In this document: positions 29,338 to 39,629 of the stretch, piece after piece
Layout of the letters: the number at the start of each line of letters is the position of its first letter
Position numbering within the stretch: position 1 is the stretch's first letter
Position numbers and translations under genes: made by a program
Assembly: GCF_024599795.1 (NCBI RefSeq)
Contig: NZ_CP102246.1
Location: 4,712,001-4,776,000 of the forward strand
DNA: 64,000 bases
Reading direction: 5' to 3'
Source: Enterobacter cloacae complex sp. R_G8
GTDB taxonomy: Bacteria > Pseudomonadota > Gammaproteobacteria > Enterobacterales > Enterobacteriaceae
The notes under the pieces: model-generated
What the model was told of the DNA's origin: nothing
Databases searched by the model: none
The model's input: the letters and a program-made list of their open reading frames with translations, nothing else

Positions 29338-30330
29338 ATGAAGATTAAAGCCACAATAGAACGCATCCCCGGTGGGATGATGCTGGTTCCCCTGGTACTG
29401 GGCGCCATCCTGAATACCCTAGCACCTGATACGGGTGCTTATTTTGGTGGTTTCACAAAAGGAATGATCACGGGCACCGTTCCCATTCTCGCCGTCTGGT
29501 TCTTTTGCATCGGCGCATCTATTAACCTGCGGGCAACAGGAACCGTATTACGTAAATCCGGAACGCTGGTTATAACGAAAATTGCAGTGGCCTGGGTTGT
29601 GGCAATGGTCTGTGCGCTGTTCATTCCGGAAAATGGAATTCAGACCGGATTCTTCGCCGGATTATCCGTTCTGGCGATCGTCTCCGCGATGGATATGACC
29701 AACGGTGGTCTCTATGCCAGCCTGATGAACCAGTACGGTACAAAAGAGGAGTCAGGCGCGTTTGTGCTGATGTCTCTGGAGTCCGGTCCGCTGATGACGA
29801 TGTTGATTCTGGGCTCGGCAGGGCTGGCCTCGTTTGAACCACACCACTTTGTCGGCGCGATCCTGCCGTTCCTGATCGGTTTTGCTCTCGGTAATCTGGA
29901 TCACGATCTGCGCGATTTCTTCAGCAAAGCCACGCCGGTACTGATCCCGTTCTTCGGCTTCGCGCTGGGAAATACCATTAACCTGAACGTGATCCTTGAT
30001 ACCGGACTGCTGGGTATTGTCCTGGGCGTGGCCGTGATTATTATCACCGGCATTCCGCTGATCATTGCCGATCGCGTAATTGGCGGAGGAAACGGAACGG
30101 CAGGTGTAGCCGCCTCTTCAGCCGCAGGGGCCGCCGTGGCGAATCCGGTGATCATTGCCCAGATTAACCCGGCTTTCGAACCGGTTGCGGCCTCGGCAAC
30201 GGCGCTGGTTGCCGCCAGCGTGATTGTCACCGCGATCCTGGTGCCGATCATCACGGCGCTGTACGCGAAGCGCTTCGGCAATCTCCCCGAGCCGGATACA
30301 GAACCGAAAGCGGTAGAGCTTCATCATTAA
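29338..30330 (+). CDS. kdgT: 2-keto-3-deoxygluconate permease
   Basis: 330 residues; the ATG at 29338 has TGAGGG upstream (a TTG two codons earlier is also open). Ten or so membrane segments, with family motifs [13 protein letters not shown] and [12 protein letters not shown]. KdgT imports 2-keto-3-deoxygluconate, a pectin breakdown product, by proton symport. It stands alone, with a KdgR-like operator upstream. In E. coli kdgT lies elsewhere (near sodA), so its position between proP and yjcZ is a local difference. Confidence 0.95.
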   Translation: MKIKATIERIPGGMMLVPLVLGAILNTLAPDTGAYFGGFTKGMITGTVPILAVWFFCIGASINLRATGTVLRKSGTLVITKIAVAWVVAMVCALFIPENGIQTGFFAGLSVLAIVSAMDMTNGGLYASLMNQYGTKEESGAFVLMSLESGPLMTMLILGSAGLASFEPHHFVGAILPFLIGFALGNLDHDLRDFFSKATPVLIPFFGFALGNTINLNVILDTGLLGIVLGVAVIIITGIPLIIADRVIGGGNGTAGVAASSAAGAAVANPVIIAQINPAFEPVAASATALVAASVIVTAILVPIITALYAKRFGNLPEPDTEPKAVELHH

Positions 30331-30345
30331 CACACCGCATCAGAC

Positions 30346-30372
30346 CCTCCCTCTTCCCGCCGGGGAGAGGGG
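30346..30372. repeat. Degenerate CCCTCTCCC-type repeat
   Basis: CCTCTTCCCGCCGGGGAGAGG, a short inverted repeat like the core of the other copies, in the gap between convergent kdgT and yjcZ. It could act as a weak terminator. Confidence 0.5.
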
Positions 30373-30373
30373 T

Positions 30374-31249
30374 TCAACCAAAAATTTCTTCCACCATCCC
30401 ATCCACCAGCCGCTTTGCCGAACAGAGTCGCGGCATACCCAGCGCGACCGTCTGCCAGTTTTGTGTCACTGACCAGCTCACCGGATGTTTATCCGCCTGA
30501 CACCAGTCCCCCAGCCAGCCCAGCATATCTTTATGATCGATGATCCCCGGCGTGGAGGGCGTAGTCAGCCACTGGTGATAGAAATGGCGGGTAGTGGGAG
30601 AGGCATTGATCCCCTGCGCCAGATAATTTGCCGCCATACTGCGCAGGTTATCCTTAAGCATTGCCGCCACGTCTTCATTCGCCAGACGACAGGCATCGCC
30701 AAATGCTCCCCAGCGCAGCTCTTCCAGCACAATGTAGCAGCGTCCGGCCAGCGACCAGCCGTCATAGTTTCCGGCTCGCCAGCGGGTAAAAATCTGCTCG
30801 CTATGCTCGCCCGCCTGCACCGTTAACCCGCGCTGGGTTAACGCCTTTTCTTTATATGCCGCGCGTTGAATGAAATGCGAAGAGAGTTCAGCATACTGCT
30901 GAACCAGGCCCGGCGACTGTTGCGCACGTGGAGTGGTTTGCTGGCGCAGCGCAACCAGTTTGTCTGCCATGCGCGTCAGCGCGAGATGACCCGGATCCAG
31001 CATACCGGCAAGTTTTTCCGCCAGCCCCAGGCGCAGAGCCGCATTTTCGTTGAGCATTCCCGCCATAGCCCAGGGCCGCAGCCGGGTATGCGTCATGATC
31101 TCCTGAGTCAAACGCTCACGAAACTGCAGCTGTTGCGGCCCCAGGTGGGTATGACGCGCCGCGTCTACCCCCTGGACCAGATCGACCATAAATTTAGGAT
31201 GGATACACTCCAGCGTCCGCCCGGGACCGTCCAGTAGCTGTGTTGTCAT
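30374..31249 (-). CDS. yjcZ: YjcZ family protein
   Basis: 291 residues, matching the E. coli YjcZ length (292). Helical, no signal peptide or membrane segment. Its start overlaps the CrfC stop by 4 bases, so the pair is translationally coupled as in E. coli. YjcZ has been linked to CrfC and to motility effects; no enzymatic motif is visible. The identity comes from the crfC linkage and overall wording. Confidence 0.85.
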   Translation of the reverse strand: MTTQLLDGPGRTLECIHPKFMVDLVQGVDAARHTHLGPQQLQFRERLTQEIMTHTRLRPWAMAGMLNENAALRLGLAEKLAGMLDPGHLALTRMADKLVALRQQTTPRAQQSPGLVQQYAELSSHFIQRAAYKEKALTQRGLTVQAGEHSEQIFTRWRAGNYDGWSLAGRCYIVLEELRWGAFGDACRLANEDVAAMLKDNLRSMAANYLAQGINASPTTRHFYHQWLTTPSTPGIIDHKDMLGWLGDWCQADKHPVSWSVTQNWQTVALGMPRLCSAKRLVDGMVEEIFG

Positions 31250-33600
31250 GGTTGCTCTGCCGCGAAAAGGGTTTGAATATCATCGCGTAACAGTCGGGTA
31301 TCTTCCTGAATCCACGTCGCAGTGGTAATACTTTCTTTCAACAGCTGGCTGAGCGCTCGGGTCGAATGCTCATTTTGCTGACGTACTGCGAGGCTATCAC
31401 GCAAGCTTTCCTGTAACCCGGCAAGGCATAACGAAAATTCTGCAAAGAACGTTGCCATACCCGCCGTAACAGAGACATCGACCTGAGCGGTTAAAGCTTT
31501 ACGGATTTGTTCACAAAACAGATCAATATGCTGCGTAAATTTGTCATTTAGCTGCGCAATATCGATAACGTATCGCGTGCGTGTCGCCACATACTCTTCC
31601 CAGCCCCAGCCAGGATTGTTCAGCCAGCGCGAAACCGTCTCACGCACGCTACCCGTGGTCGATGGCTGGCCTGCCGGGCGGTTGTCCTGCGCGATCGCAT
31701 CGTTAAACAGCGCCCGCGTATTGAAGTTAAGCTGGTTCGCCTGAAACGCCGGGAAGCTGATCCGCGCCCGGAAGCCGGCATGGCTCAACTGCTCTTTAAT
31801 ACGCAGTTCGATCGGCCGCATTGCCTCATTCAGCGAACGCGCCAGCGTAGACTCCAGTTGATCAAAACGTAGCGCCAGTTCACGGCTGATTTTTGTCTGC
31901 GCATCCAGCATGACCTGCTCGCAGGAAGAGCGGATTTTACTCAGCGCAATCTGCGCCTGCCCTTCATCATCCAGCACCAGCTGTGTCAGCGCGTCCGGCT
32001 CGTCGTGGCGATGATTCAGCGGATCAATACCGGCCAAAGCAAGAATATTGTGACGCTCAAAGACATGTCCAACCGCCTGTTGAAGGGCCTTTTTCTGCAA
32101 CGCCATAAAATTGTCAGTGGCGTGAAGGGCCTGCTCCACTTCGTGTTTGACTTCCTCGCTGGCCACCCGCTGACGCGTCTGCAGCAGGGCCATATCCTCT
32201 TCGAGACGCGTAATATTCAGTTCCAGCGACTCAAAGGCGACCGTCAGTGCCTGATAGCGAAAATCAAGATGCTCCCTGGCATTTTGCGCGTAGTTAAGCA
32301 GCTTATGCGACGCCGAACGCAGCGCAAATAACGACGCATTGGCATAGGCGGCGTAAATCAGTTTGCGGATCGGTTGTTCAAATAACGAATCTTCCCACAG
32401 CAAATCAGCGGCATGGCGAATATGCTCGATATCGTCCAGGTCCGCCGTACGCCAGCGGCGTCCCAGCGCGGCTTCGGCAAAGTCCTGCACCCAGCGCTGC
32501 TCCTGATGATCCGGTAACTGCCCGTGCGTCGCCATCTCATAGCGGGCGCGGTTCGCCAGATAGGCCCACATCGACGAAACAGGGTAAATTTGTCCCGGTG
32601 AGATATTCCCTTTCATTAAGGTGCCGGAGATCATCGCCCTGACCTGCTCTTCATCATCGCTGTTGCGATCTTTCTGGTCGAATTTATTCACCAGCGCATA
32701 TAAAGGCACCGATTTTCCCGCCACCGAAATGGCCTGACGAACCTCTTCATCAGAAATCGATTTGAGCTGGGTATAGTCCATCACCGCCAGTACGGCGGAG
32801 GCACGGGACAACTGCTCGGTGAGCATTTTTTGCAGATGCGGTTGCCCGGCTTCATTTGGCCCAGGCGTGTCCAGCAGCGTCAGTTGCCCCAGATGCGCAT
32901 CCAGACCCGCAAGATGCACAAACTCCACCTCAATCACCGGTATATGTTCTATCGACGCGTACTCAGAGAACGGGAACGCCACGTCCAGCGCCTGAGAGAG
33001 CCTGACGAGGTCATTCAGGCTTTTCAGACAATGAAAGATTGGCTGCGCCCCAAGGTGGTGCTTCTCGAAAGCTTCCCCCTTTTCAATTCGCTCCAGCAGC
33101 GTATTCATGTCTTTATCAATTTCAAGACGCTGAGCCAGCTTGCCACGATCTTCATCACAGAGCTTTTTCTGCAGCAGCTGGATCAAATCATCGATGGGAG
33201 AGACATGCGAGAAATGCAGCACCGGCTCCTTCTGGCCCGGCGTATGACGGATCAGGGTAGGAAGCGCCGTCATCGGTCGATTACGGTTGGGCAACACTTC
33301 GGTGCCCACTATCGCATTAATGGTGGTCGATTTCCCCGCCTTCATGGTTCCCACAATAGCCAGCACCATTTCCAGTCGGGTTATTTTGCGTAATTCATTA
33401 TTCAGCATCGCCTGCTGTGCTTCGACACCACGCGCGCTAAAATGCAGAGGTAAAACGTTGTTCTTTTCACCCGTAATGGCCGTCGCGGTACTCTCCATCA
33501 TCGCCATCGGCATTGATTTCAACGTATCAAGATTTTGCAGGGCGAGCTGTAACAACCGCTCTGCTTCCTGGCTTAATTCAAAAATGGTCTGTGTGTGCAT
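31246..33600 (-). CDS. crfC: Dynamin-like clamp-binding protein CrfC
   Basis: 784 residues, some 40 longer than E. coli CrfC (742), with extra residues in the N-terminal ~50 and in the middle. N-terminal dynamin-type GTPase: Walker A GTMKAGKST (~88-96), G2/G3 region TLLDTPGPNEAG, and G4 NKFDQKD. The C-terminal part is long helical stalk. E. coli CrfC binds the DNA polymerase sliding clamp and helps colocalise sister replication forks. The conserved N-terminus (FELSQEAERLLQLALQ) should hold the clamp-binding peptide. Confidence 0.93.
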   Translation of the reverse strand: MHTQTIFELSQEAERLLQLALQNLDTLKSMPMAMMESTATAITGEKNNVLPLHFSARGVEAQQAMLNNELRKITRLEMVLAIVGTMKAGKSTTINAIVGTEVLPNRNRPMTALPTLIRHTPGQKEPVLHFSHVSPIDDLIQLLQKKLCDEDRGKLAQRLEIDKDMNTLLERIEKGEAFEKHHLGAQPIFHCLKSLNDLVRLSQALDVAFPFSEYASIEHIPVIEVEFVHLAGLDAHLGQLTLLDTPGPNEAGQPHLQKMLTEQLSRASAVLAVMDYTQLKSISDEEVRQAISVAGKSVPLYALVNKFDQKDRNSDDEEQVRAMISGTLMKGNISPGQIYPVSSMWAYLANRARYEMATHGQLPDHQEQRWVQDFAEAALGRRWRTADLDDIEHIRHAADLLWEDSLFEQPIRKLIYAAYANASLFALRSASHKLLNYAQNAREHLDFRYQALTVAFESLELNITRLEEDMALLQTRQRVASEEVKHEVEQALHATDNFMALQKKALQQAVGHVFERHNILALAGIDPLNHRHDEPDALTQLVLDDEGQAQIALSKIRSSCEQVMLDAQTKISRELALRFDQLESTLARSLNEAMRPIELRIKEQLSHAGFRARISFPAFQANQLNFNTRALFNDAIAQDNRPAGQPSTTGSVRETVSRWLNNPGWGWEEYVATRTRYVIDIAQLNDKFTQHIDLFCEQIRKALTAQVDVSVTAGMATFFAEFSLCLAGLQESLRDSLAVRQQNEHSTRALSQLLKESITTATWIQEDTRLLRDDIQTLFAAEQP

Positions 33601-34198
33601 GATAAAAGCCTTTCCTTAACGCAAATTTATTACTTTTATTAAGCCACCTGGTTTTAATTATCTTTTTCGGCTTATATGATCACGTGTGGAAAACATGTTC
33701 ACCGAAATATAACTGATTGAAGACAATCAGAAATAAATCGCTATCCTTGCATGGCGTGTAAAGCTCTACTCCTGGCCTGATAGCCAAAAGATAAAAAGCG
33801 TAGCCCATTTTTAAGAAACTTCAGGATATATCATCATTATTTACCCACCTAAAAAGAGAGGGAATGGCTCACCGTCATAACAGATGTATGACGACGAAAA
33901 CCGGCGATAAATAACAATGTGTCGCTTCACCTTATCCGAAATGGAGGAGCGTAGCAATTTGCCGCAATAAAATATTCGATATATTGAGTGTCATTTCTTC
34001 CCAACGCGTTAATGAAGTTAGCATCGCTTAACCGACTGACAGAAAGTGTCACTCGCAACACGCTTTTCGGTTTTTTTTTATTAAACAATATCACCGACAA
34101 CCGTGTGGATTTGCGTTATACTTGCCCTCTTTTTCGGCGCTCTGCCGTCATTTTGCTGGCACTTTCCAGCGTGTTATGCACTTTTTGAGGATACCCCT
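33601..34198. other. Intergenic region between crfC and yjdM
   Basis: About 600 bases, AT-rich, no convincing gene; it should hold divergent promoters. A likely yjdM -10 is TATACT at 34117-34122. I see no repeat or RNA gene I can support. Confidence 0.45.
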
Positions 34199-34534
34199 AT
34201 GCAACTTCCACACTGCCCGAAATGCAATTCTGAATACACCTATGAAGATAATGGCATGTTCATCTGCCCGGAATGCGCTCACGAATGGAATGACGCAGAG
34301 CCGTCACACGATGCCGACGCGCTGATCGTTAAAGATGCTAACGGTAATCTGCTGGCCGATGGCGACAGCGTTACCGTGGTGAAAGACCTGAAGGTGAAAG
34401 GCAGCTCTTCCATGCTGAAGATCGGTACCAAAGTGAAGAATATCCGTCTGGTTGAAGGCGATCATAATATCGACTGCAAAATTGATGGCTTTGGTCCGAT
34501 GAAACTGAAATCCGAGTTTGTGAAAAAGAACTGA
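34199..34534 (+). CDS. yjdM: YjdM (PhnA-like) zinc-ribbon protein
   Basis: 111 residues from the ATG at 34199 (TTGAGG site). N-terminal zinc ribbon [21 protein letters not shown] with two CxxC pairs, then a compact beta domain with [20 protein letters not shown]. coli YjdM was formerly called PhnA but is not needed for phosphonate breakdown; its role is unknown. It keeps the E. coli neighbourhood between crfC and yjdN. Confidence 0.93.
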   Translation: MQLPHCPKCNSEYTYEDNGMFICPECAHEWNDAEPSHDADALIVKDANGNLLADGDSVTVVKDLKVKGSSSMLKIGTKVKNIRLVEGDHNIDCKIDGFGPMKLKSEFVKKN

Positions 34535-34541
34535 TTTACCC

Positions 34542-34573
34542 GCCCGGTGGCGCTTCGCTTACCGGGCATACAA
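34542..34573. repeat. REP element
   Basis: GCCCGGTGGCGCTTCGCTTACCGGGC followed by ATACAAC, the standard enterobacterial REP palindrome with its internal mismatch. It is in the gap between yjdM and yjdN. Confidence 0.88.
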
Positions 34574-34614
34574 CCACTACACTTAATGGGCTTTTCTTAC
34601 GTGAGGTAAAGATT

Positions 34615-35052
34615 ATGCCGTTAAGTCCCTACATCTCTTTCGCCGGTAACTGTGCAGAGGCAACCGCCTATTATCAGCAGGCCGTCGGCGCAGAGCTCCT
34701 CTACAAAATCACCTTCGGCGAAATGCCCAAAGGCGATAACAGCGAAGAAGGCTGTCCGTCTGGTATGCAGTTCCCGGATTCCGCTATTGCCCATTCCAAC
34801 GTTCGTATTGCGGGCAGCGATATCATGATGAGCGATGGCCTGCCGCCGGGCAGCAAAGCGCAGTACGCCGGGTTCACGCTGGTTCTCGACACTCAGGATG
34901 TCAATGAAGGCAAACGCTGGTTCGACAATCTCGCGGATGGCGGAAATATTGAAATGGCCTGGCAGGAGACCTTCTGGGCACACGGTTTCGGTAAAGTCAC
35001 CGACAAATACGGTGTGCCGTGGATGATTAACGTCGTTAAGCAACAGCATTAA
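34615..35052 (+). CDS. yjdN: YjdN (PhnB-like) glyoxalase-fold protein
   Basis: 145 residues; paired beta-alpha-beta-beta-beta units of the vicinal oxygen chelate fold (ISFAGNCAEATAYYQQ ... WFDNLADGG ... FGKVTDKYGVPWMINV). The metal-binding residues of true glyoxalases are not obviously all present. E. coli YjdN (PhnB) is 147 residues, of unknown function, and lies just before phnC, as here. Confidence 0.92.
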   Translation: MPLSPYISFAGNCAEATAYYQQAVGAELLYKITFGEMPKGDNSEEGCPSGMQFPDSAIAHSNVRIAGSDIMMSDGLPPGSKAQYAGFTLVLDTQDVNEGKRWFDNLADGGNIEMAWQETFWAHGFGKVTDKYGVPWMINVVKQQH

Positions 35053-35121
35053 TTTTCTGGCGGTGGGCAGTCTGCCTCCGCCTGTCATCAAACTCCGCTC
35101 AACTCTTCAAACTCCCGCAAC

Positions 35122-35148
35122 CTGCACTTAACCCAAATGTCACATTGA
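35122..35148 (+). promoter_or_regulatory. Putative PhoB-controlled promoter region of phnC
   Basis: CTGCACTTAACCCAAATGTCAC with TGTCACA-type half site, 41-67 bases before the phnC ATG. The surrounding wording (TTAACCCAAAT-GTCACA) resembles the E. coli phnC Pho box region as I remember it. The match to the two-repeat Pho box is imperfect. Confidence 0.45.
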
Positions 35149-35188
35149 TGCGCCAGCATGAGGCCACATTTATTGTGAGGCCCAGCAT

Positions 35189-35977
35189 ATGCAAACCGTC
35201 ATCCGCGTCGAGAAACTGAGCAAGACCTTTCATCACAACAAGGCTCTGCATGCCGTTGATCTGACCGTCCAGCAGGGCGACATGGTGGCGCTGCTGGGGC
35301 CATCCGGTTCAGGTAAATCCACCCTTCTGCGTCACTTAAGCGGCCTGATTACCGGCGATAACACCCCGGAAAGCCACGTCGAGTTGCTGGGCAACACCGT
35401 ACAGCGTGCAGGGCGACTGGCGCGGGATATCCGCAAAAGCCGCGCGCAGACAGGGTACATCTTCCAGCAATTTAATCTGGTAAATCGACTGACGGTGCTG
35501 GAGAACGTGCTGATTGGCGCGCTCGGTAGCACCCCATTCTGGCGCACCTGTCTGCGCTGGTTCTCCCCATTACAGAAGCAAGAGGCGTTGCGTGCGCTCA
35601 CCCGCGTAGGCATGGCTCACTTCGCTCATCAGCGCGTCTCCACCCTCTCCGGTGGACAACAGCAGCGCGTGGCCATTGCCCGCGCCCTGATGCAGAAAGC
35701 AAAAATCATTCTAGCCGATGAACCCATTGCCTCGCTGGATCCGGAATCGGCCCGCATCGTGATGGAAACCCTGCATGACATTAACCAGAACGACGGCATC
35801 ACCGTGGTGGTGACGCTGCATCAGGTGGATTACGCCCTGCGCTACTGCGAGCGCATTGTCGCCCTGCGTCAGGGACATGTGTTCTTTGATGGCGCAAGCC
35901 ACCAGTTTGATAACGAACGTTTTGACCATCTCTACCGCAGCATTAACCGTGTCGAAGAGAACGCGCAGGCTGCATAA
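35189..35977 (+). CDS. phnC: Phosphonate ABC importer ATPase
   Basis: 262 residues (E. coli 262). Walker A GPSGSGKST, signature LSGGQQQR, Walker B IILADEPIASLD, H-loop VVTLHQVDYA. It powers phosphonate uptake with PhnD and PhnE. It is first in a 14-gene operon without internal promoters that I can see; GAGG lies 8 bases before the ATG. Confidence 0.97.
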   Translation: MQTVIRVEKLSKTFHHNKALHAVDLTVQQGDMVALLGPSGSGKSTLLRHLSGLITGDNTPESHVELLGNTVQRAGRLARDIRKSRAQTGYIFQQFNLVNRLTVLENVLIGALGSTPFWRTCLRWFSPLQKQEALRALTRVGMAHFAHQRVSTLSGGQQQRVAIARALMQKAKIILADEPIASLDPESARIVMETLHDINQNDGITVVVTLHQVDYALRYCERIVALRQGHVFFDGASHQFDNERFDHLYRSINRVEENAQAA

Positions 35978-36000
35978 CGTCCCCACTACGAGGAATGGAA

Positions 36001-37017
36001 ATGAGCTATAAAACGGTTGCCGCGCTGGCTTTCACCAGCATGTTCAGCATCAGCACCCTGTTAAGCCCTGCGTACGCCGAGGAGCAGGAAAAAGAGCTGA
36101 ACTTTGGCATTATTTCGACGGAGTCACAGCAGAATCTGAAGCCTCAGTGGGAACCCTTCCTGAAAGATATGGAAACCAAACTGGGGATCAAAGTGAACGC
36201 CTTCTTCGCCCCGGACTACGCGGGCATCATCCAGGGGATGCGCTTTAACAAAGTGGACATCGCCTGGTATGGCAACCTCTCCGCCATGGAAGCGGTGGAT
36301 CGTGCAAACGGCCAGGTCTTTGCCCAGACCGTTGCTGCCGATGGCTCCCCGGGTTACTGGAGCGTGCTGATCGTCAACAAAGACAGCCCGATCAATAACC
36401 TCAACGATATGCTCGCCAAACGCAAAGAACTGACCTTCGGCAACGGCGATCCGAACTCCACCTCAGGCTTCCTGGTGCCGGGTTATTACGTTTTCGCCAA
36501 AAACAATGCCTCTGCCAGCGACTTCAAACGCACCGTCAACGCCAGCCATGAAACCAACGCCCTGGCCGTGGCCAACAAGCAGGTGGACGTCGCCACCAAC
36601 AACACCGAAAACCTCGACAAGCTAAAGACCTCCGCCCCGGACAAGCTGAAAGAGCTGAAGGTGATCTGGAAATCCCCTCTCATCCCTGGCGACCCCATTG
36701 TGTGGCGCAAAAGCCTCTCTGAAAGCACCAAGGACAAGGTGTACGACTTCTTTATGACCTACGGCAAAACGCCGGAAGAGAAAGCCGTTCTGGCGCATCT
36801 TGGCTGGGCGCCTTTCCGCCCGTCAAGCGACCTGCAGCTGGTTCCGATTCGCCAGCTGGCGCTGTTTAAAGAGATGCAGGGCGTGAAGGACAACAAAGGC
36901 CTGAAGGACGAAGAGAAGACCAGCAAAGTGGCGGCCATTCAGGCCCAGCTGGAAGACCTGGATCGCCTGACCGCCGCACTCGGTGCGATGACCAGCGTAA
37001 ATAAAGCGGTGCAGTAA
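36001..37017 (+). CDS. phnD: Phosphonate-binding periplasmic protein
   Basis: 338 residues from the second ATG (36001), which is better spaced from GAGGA than the ATG at 35995 and gives the E. coli length. Signal peptide ending LLSPAYA. The body keeps PhnD wording such as [20 protein letters not shown] and [18 protein letters not shown]. It binds 2-aminoethylphosphonate and related phosphonates for PhnE/PhnC. Confidence 0.97.
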   Translation: MSYKTVAALAFTSMFSISTLLSPAYAEEQEKELNFGIISTESQQNLKPQWEPFLKDMETKLGIKVNAFFAPDYAGIIQGMRFNKVDIAWYGNLSAMEAVDRANGQVFAQTVAADGSPGYWSVLIVNKDSPINNLNDMLAKRKELTFGNGDPNSTSGFLVPGYYVFAKNNASASDFKRTVNASHETNALAVANKQVDVATNNTENLDKLKTSAPDKLKELKVIWKSPLIPGDPIVWRKSLSESTKDKVYDFFMTYGKTPEEKAVLAHLGWAPFRPSSDLQLVPIRQLALFKEMQGVKDNKGLKDEEKTSKVAAIQAQLEDLDRLTAALGAMTSVNKAVQ

Positions 37018-37024
37018 CGCTTTT

Positions 37025-37048
37025 CTCCCTCTCCCTCAGGGAGAGGGA
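37025..37048. repeat. Short CCCTCTCCC inverted repeat between phnD and phnE
   Basis: CTCCCTCTCCCTCAGGGAGAG, the core stem of the larger repeat family, 8 bases after the phnD stop. It may stabilise the upstream binding-protein mRNA. Confidence 0.65.
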
Positions 37049-37069
37049 ACTAAACACAAAGGAGTCAAC

Positions 37070-37849
37070 ATGCAAACCATCACCCTCCCACCGCCGAAGC
37101 GCAGCTGGTTCTCGCTGTTCAGCTGGGCCATCCTGCTGGCGGTGCTGGTTATCTCCTGGAAGGGCGCGGAGATGGATCCGCTGCTGCTGTTTAAAGACGC
37201 CGGTAACATGGCCACCTTCGCTGCCGACTTCTTCCCGCCCGATTTCAGCCAGTGGCAGGACTACCTCGGCGAAATGGCTGTCACCCTGCAAATCGCCGTC
37301 TGGGGTACCGCCCTGGCCGTTATTCTCTCCATTCCGTTTGGCCTGATGAGCGCGGAAAACATCGTCCCGTGGTGGGTTTATCAGCCGATGCGCCGCCTGA
37401 TGGACGCCTGCCGCGCCATTAACGAAATGGTGTTCGCAATGCTGTTCGTGGTCGCCGTGGGTCTGGGGCCGTTCGCGGGGGTCATGGCGCTGTTCATCCA
37501 CACCACCGGCGTACTCTCCAAGCTGCTTTCCGAGGCGGTGGAAGCCATTGAGCCCGGCCCGGTCGAAGGTATTCGCGCCACCGGCGCCAACAAAATTGAA
37601 GAGATCCTTTACGGCGTGCTGCCCCAGGTCATGCCGCTGCTGATCTCCTATTCGCTCTACCGCTTCGAATCTAACGTCCGTTCCGCCACCGTCGTCGGCA
37701 TGGTCGGCGCAGGCGGCATTGGGGTCACCCTGTGGGAGGCGATCCGCGGTTTCCAGTTCCAGCAAACCTGCGCTCTGATGGTACTCATCATCATCACCGT
37801 CAGCCTGCTGGATTTCCTCTCTCAACGTTTGCGTAAGCACTTCATCTGA
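37070..37849 (+). CDS. phnE: Phosphonate ABC importer permease
   Basis: 259 residues, one intact frame. E. coli K-12 carries an 8-bp insertion that breaks phnE; that duplication is absent here, so the operon should be functional. Five to six membrane segments and the EAA loop [24 protein letters not shown] split as EGIRATGA...G. Ribosome site AAGGAG. Confidence 0.96.
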   Translation: MQTITLPPPKRSWFSLFSWAILLAVLVISWKGAEMDPLLLFKDAGNMATFAADFFPPDFSQWQDYLGEMAVTLQIAVWGTALAVILSIPFGLMSAENIVPWWVYQPMRRLMDACRAINEMVFAMLFVVAVGLGPFAGVMALFIHTTGVLSKLLSEAVEAIEPGPVEGIRATGANKIEEILYGVLPQVMPLLISYSLYRFESNVRSATVVGMVGAGGIGVTLWEAIRGFQFQQTCALMVLIIITVSLLDFLSQRLRKHFI

Positions 37850-37869
37850 GAAGCGAGGCTTTGATTGGT

Positions 37870-38595
37870 ATGCACTTATCCAGACATCCGACCAGTTACC
37901 CTACCCGCTGGCAAGAGATTGCAGCAAAACTCGAAGTGGAGCTGCGCACCCATTACCGCTGCGGAGACTACCTGCCAGCCGAACAGCAGCTTGCAGACCG
38001 CTATGAAGTGAACCGCCACACCCTGCGCCGCGCCATCGATCAGCTGGTTGAGCGCGGATGGGTGCAGCGCCGTCAGGGCGTCGGCGTGCTGGTGCTGATG
38101 CGTCCGTTCGACTACCCGCTCAATGCACAGGCGCGCTTTAGCCAGAACCTGCTCGATCAGGGCAGCCATCCCACCAGCGAAAAACTGCTCTCCGTGCTGC
38201 GTCCGGCCTCCAGCCATGTCGCCGATGCGCTGGGCATTCAGGAGGGTGACAACGTCGTTCATCTGCGCACCCTGCGCCGGGTCAATGGCGTGGCCGTTTG
38301 CCAGATAGATCACTACTTCAGCGACCTGAGCCTCTGGCCGGTGCTGCAACACTTCTCCAGCGGTTCACTGCATGACTTTTTGCAGGACGCCACGGGTCTT
38401 GTGCTCAAACGTACCCAGACGCGCATCAGCGCCCGCCGCGCGCAGGCGAAAGAGAGCAAGGTGCTGGAAATTCCCAACATGGCTCCGCTGCTCTGCGTGC
38501 GCACCCTCAACCACCGTGACGGCGAGATCAACGCGACGGAGTACTCCGTCAGCCTGACCCGCGCCGACATGATTGAATTCACCATGGAGCACTGA
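37870..38595 (+). CDS. phnF: GntR/HutC-family regulator of the phn operon
   Basis: 241 residues from the ATG at 37870 (E. coli 241). N-terminal winged helix with YLPAEQQLADRYEVNRHTLR, C-terminal UTRA ligand domain with RTLRRVNGVAVCQIDHYF and RTQTRISARRA. PhnF is not needed for catalysis and is believed to repress the operon. It stops one base before phnG. Confidence 0.96.
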   Translation: MHLSRHPTSYPTRWQEIAAKLEVELRTHYRCGDYLPAEQQLADRYEVNRHTLRRAIDQLVERGWVQRRQGVGVLVLMRPFDYPLNAQARFSQNLLDQGSHPTSEKLLSVLRPASSHVADALGIQEGDNVVHLRTLRRVNGVAVCQIDHYFSDLSLWPVLQHFSSGSLHDFLQDATGLVLKRTQTRISARRAQAKESKVLEIPNMAPLLCVRTLNHRDGEINATEYSVSLTRADMIEFTMEH

Positions 38596-39048
38596 ATGCA
38601 TTTCGATACCTCCACCCGTCAGCGCTGGATGCGCGTCCTGGCGCACAGCCAGCCCGTTGCGCTGGCGAGTCGCATGAGCGCGCTCAACCTGACGCCAGAC
38701 TATGAAACGCTCCGCGCGCCGGAAATTGGCCTGGTACAGATCCAGGCACGAATGGGCGGCACCGGGGAGCGCTTTTTCGCCGGTGATGCCGCCCTCACCC
38801 GCGCGGTCATTCGTCTGACTAGCGGCACGCTGGGCTACAGCTACGTGCTCGGTCGCGATAAACCGCACGCCGAACGCTGCGCGGTGATCGACGCCCTGCT
38901 GCAGGAACAACCCCATTTCCAGACCCTGATGGAAACCCTGATTGCCCCGCTGGAAGCCGACCTCGCCGCGCGCACTGCCGCACGTCAGGCGCAAGTCAAT
39001 ACCAGCCGGGTCGACTTCTTTACGCTTGTTCGCGGAGATAACGCATGA
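38596..39048 (+). CDS. phnG: C-P lyase core subunit PhnG
   Basis: 150 residues (E. coli 150). Part of the PhnGHIJ core, which with PhnI couples phosphonate to ATP to give ribose triphosphate methylphosphonate. Conserved wording includes [11 protein letters not shown] and [17 protein letters not shown]. Its stop overlaps the phnH ATG by 4 bases. Confidence 0.96.
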   Translation: MHFDTSTRQRWMRVLAHSQPVALASRMSALNLTPDYETLRAPEIGLVQIQARMGGTGERFFAGDAALTRAVIRLTSGTLGYSYVLGRDKPHAERCAVIDALLQEQPHFQTLMETLIAPLEADLAARTAARQAQVNTSRVDFFTLVRGDNA

Positions 39049-39629
39049 CGCTTCAACCCGCTTTTACCCTGGCTGTCCAGGATGCCCAACACAGTTTTCG
39101 TCGCCTGCTGAAAGCCATGAGCGAGCCTGGCGTAATTGTCTCCCTGCATCAGCTCTCCCAGGGCTGGCTGCCGCTGAACCTGGCGACCACCAGCGTACTG
39201 CTGACTCTCGCCGACAACGATACCCCGGTGTGGCTTTCGGGGACATTATCCAATGACATCGCCAGCCAGAATCTGCGTTTTCACACTAACGCCCCGCTGG
39301 TTGAGCAGCCCCGTCAGGCGGTGTTTGCCGTTGCCGATGAGCAAATCAGCCATGAGCAGCTCAATGCCCTGAGTGAAGGCAGCGCGGTAGCACCGGAGAC
39401 CAGCGCCACGCTGATCCTGCAGGTCGCCAGCCTGAGCGGTGGTCGCATGCTGCGCCTGACCGGGGCGGGGATTGCCGACGAACGCATGGTCGCGCCACAG
39501 CTGCCGGAGTGCATTATTCATGAGCTGACCGAACGCCCGCATCCGTTCCCGCTGGGCATTGACCTGATCCTGACCTGCGGCGAGCGCCTGCTGGCGATCC
39601 CGCGAACCACCCACGTGGAGGTGTGCTGA
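39045..39629 (+). CDS. phnH: C-P lyase core subunit PhnH
   Basis: 194 residues (E. coli 194). Structural core subunit with a PLP-transferase-like fold lacking the cofactor lysine. Conserved [12 protein letters not shown] at the N-terminus and LTGAGI-type motif in the second half. TGATG overlap with phnI. Confidence 0.96.
   Translation: MTLQPAFTLAVQDAQHSFRRLLKAMSEPGVIVSLHQLSQGWLPLNLATTSVLLTLADNDTPVWLSGTLSNDIASQNLRFHTNAPLVEQPRQAVFAVADEQISHEQLNALSEGSAVAPETSATLILQVASLSGGRMLRLTGAGIADERMVAPQLPECIIHELTERPHPFPLGIDLILTCGERLLAIPRTTHVEVC

Noticed and set aside
33988-34188. Small plus-strand ORF upstream of yjdM
   Set aside because: Covers the likely yjdM promoter (TATACT at 34117), has no ribosome-binding site and no family resemblance.
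36866-37840. A 324-codon minus-strand frame opposite phnD/phnE
   Set aside because: Antisense to intact phnE, with biased composition and no recognisable domain.
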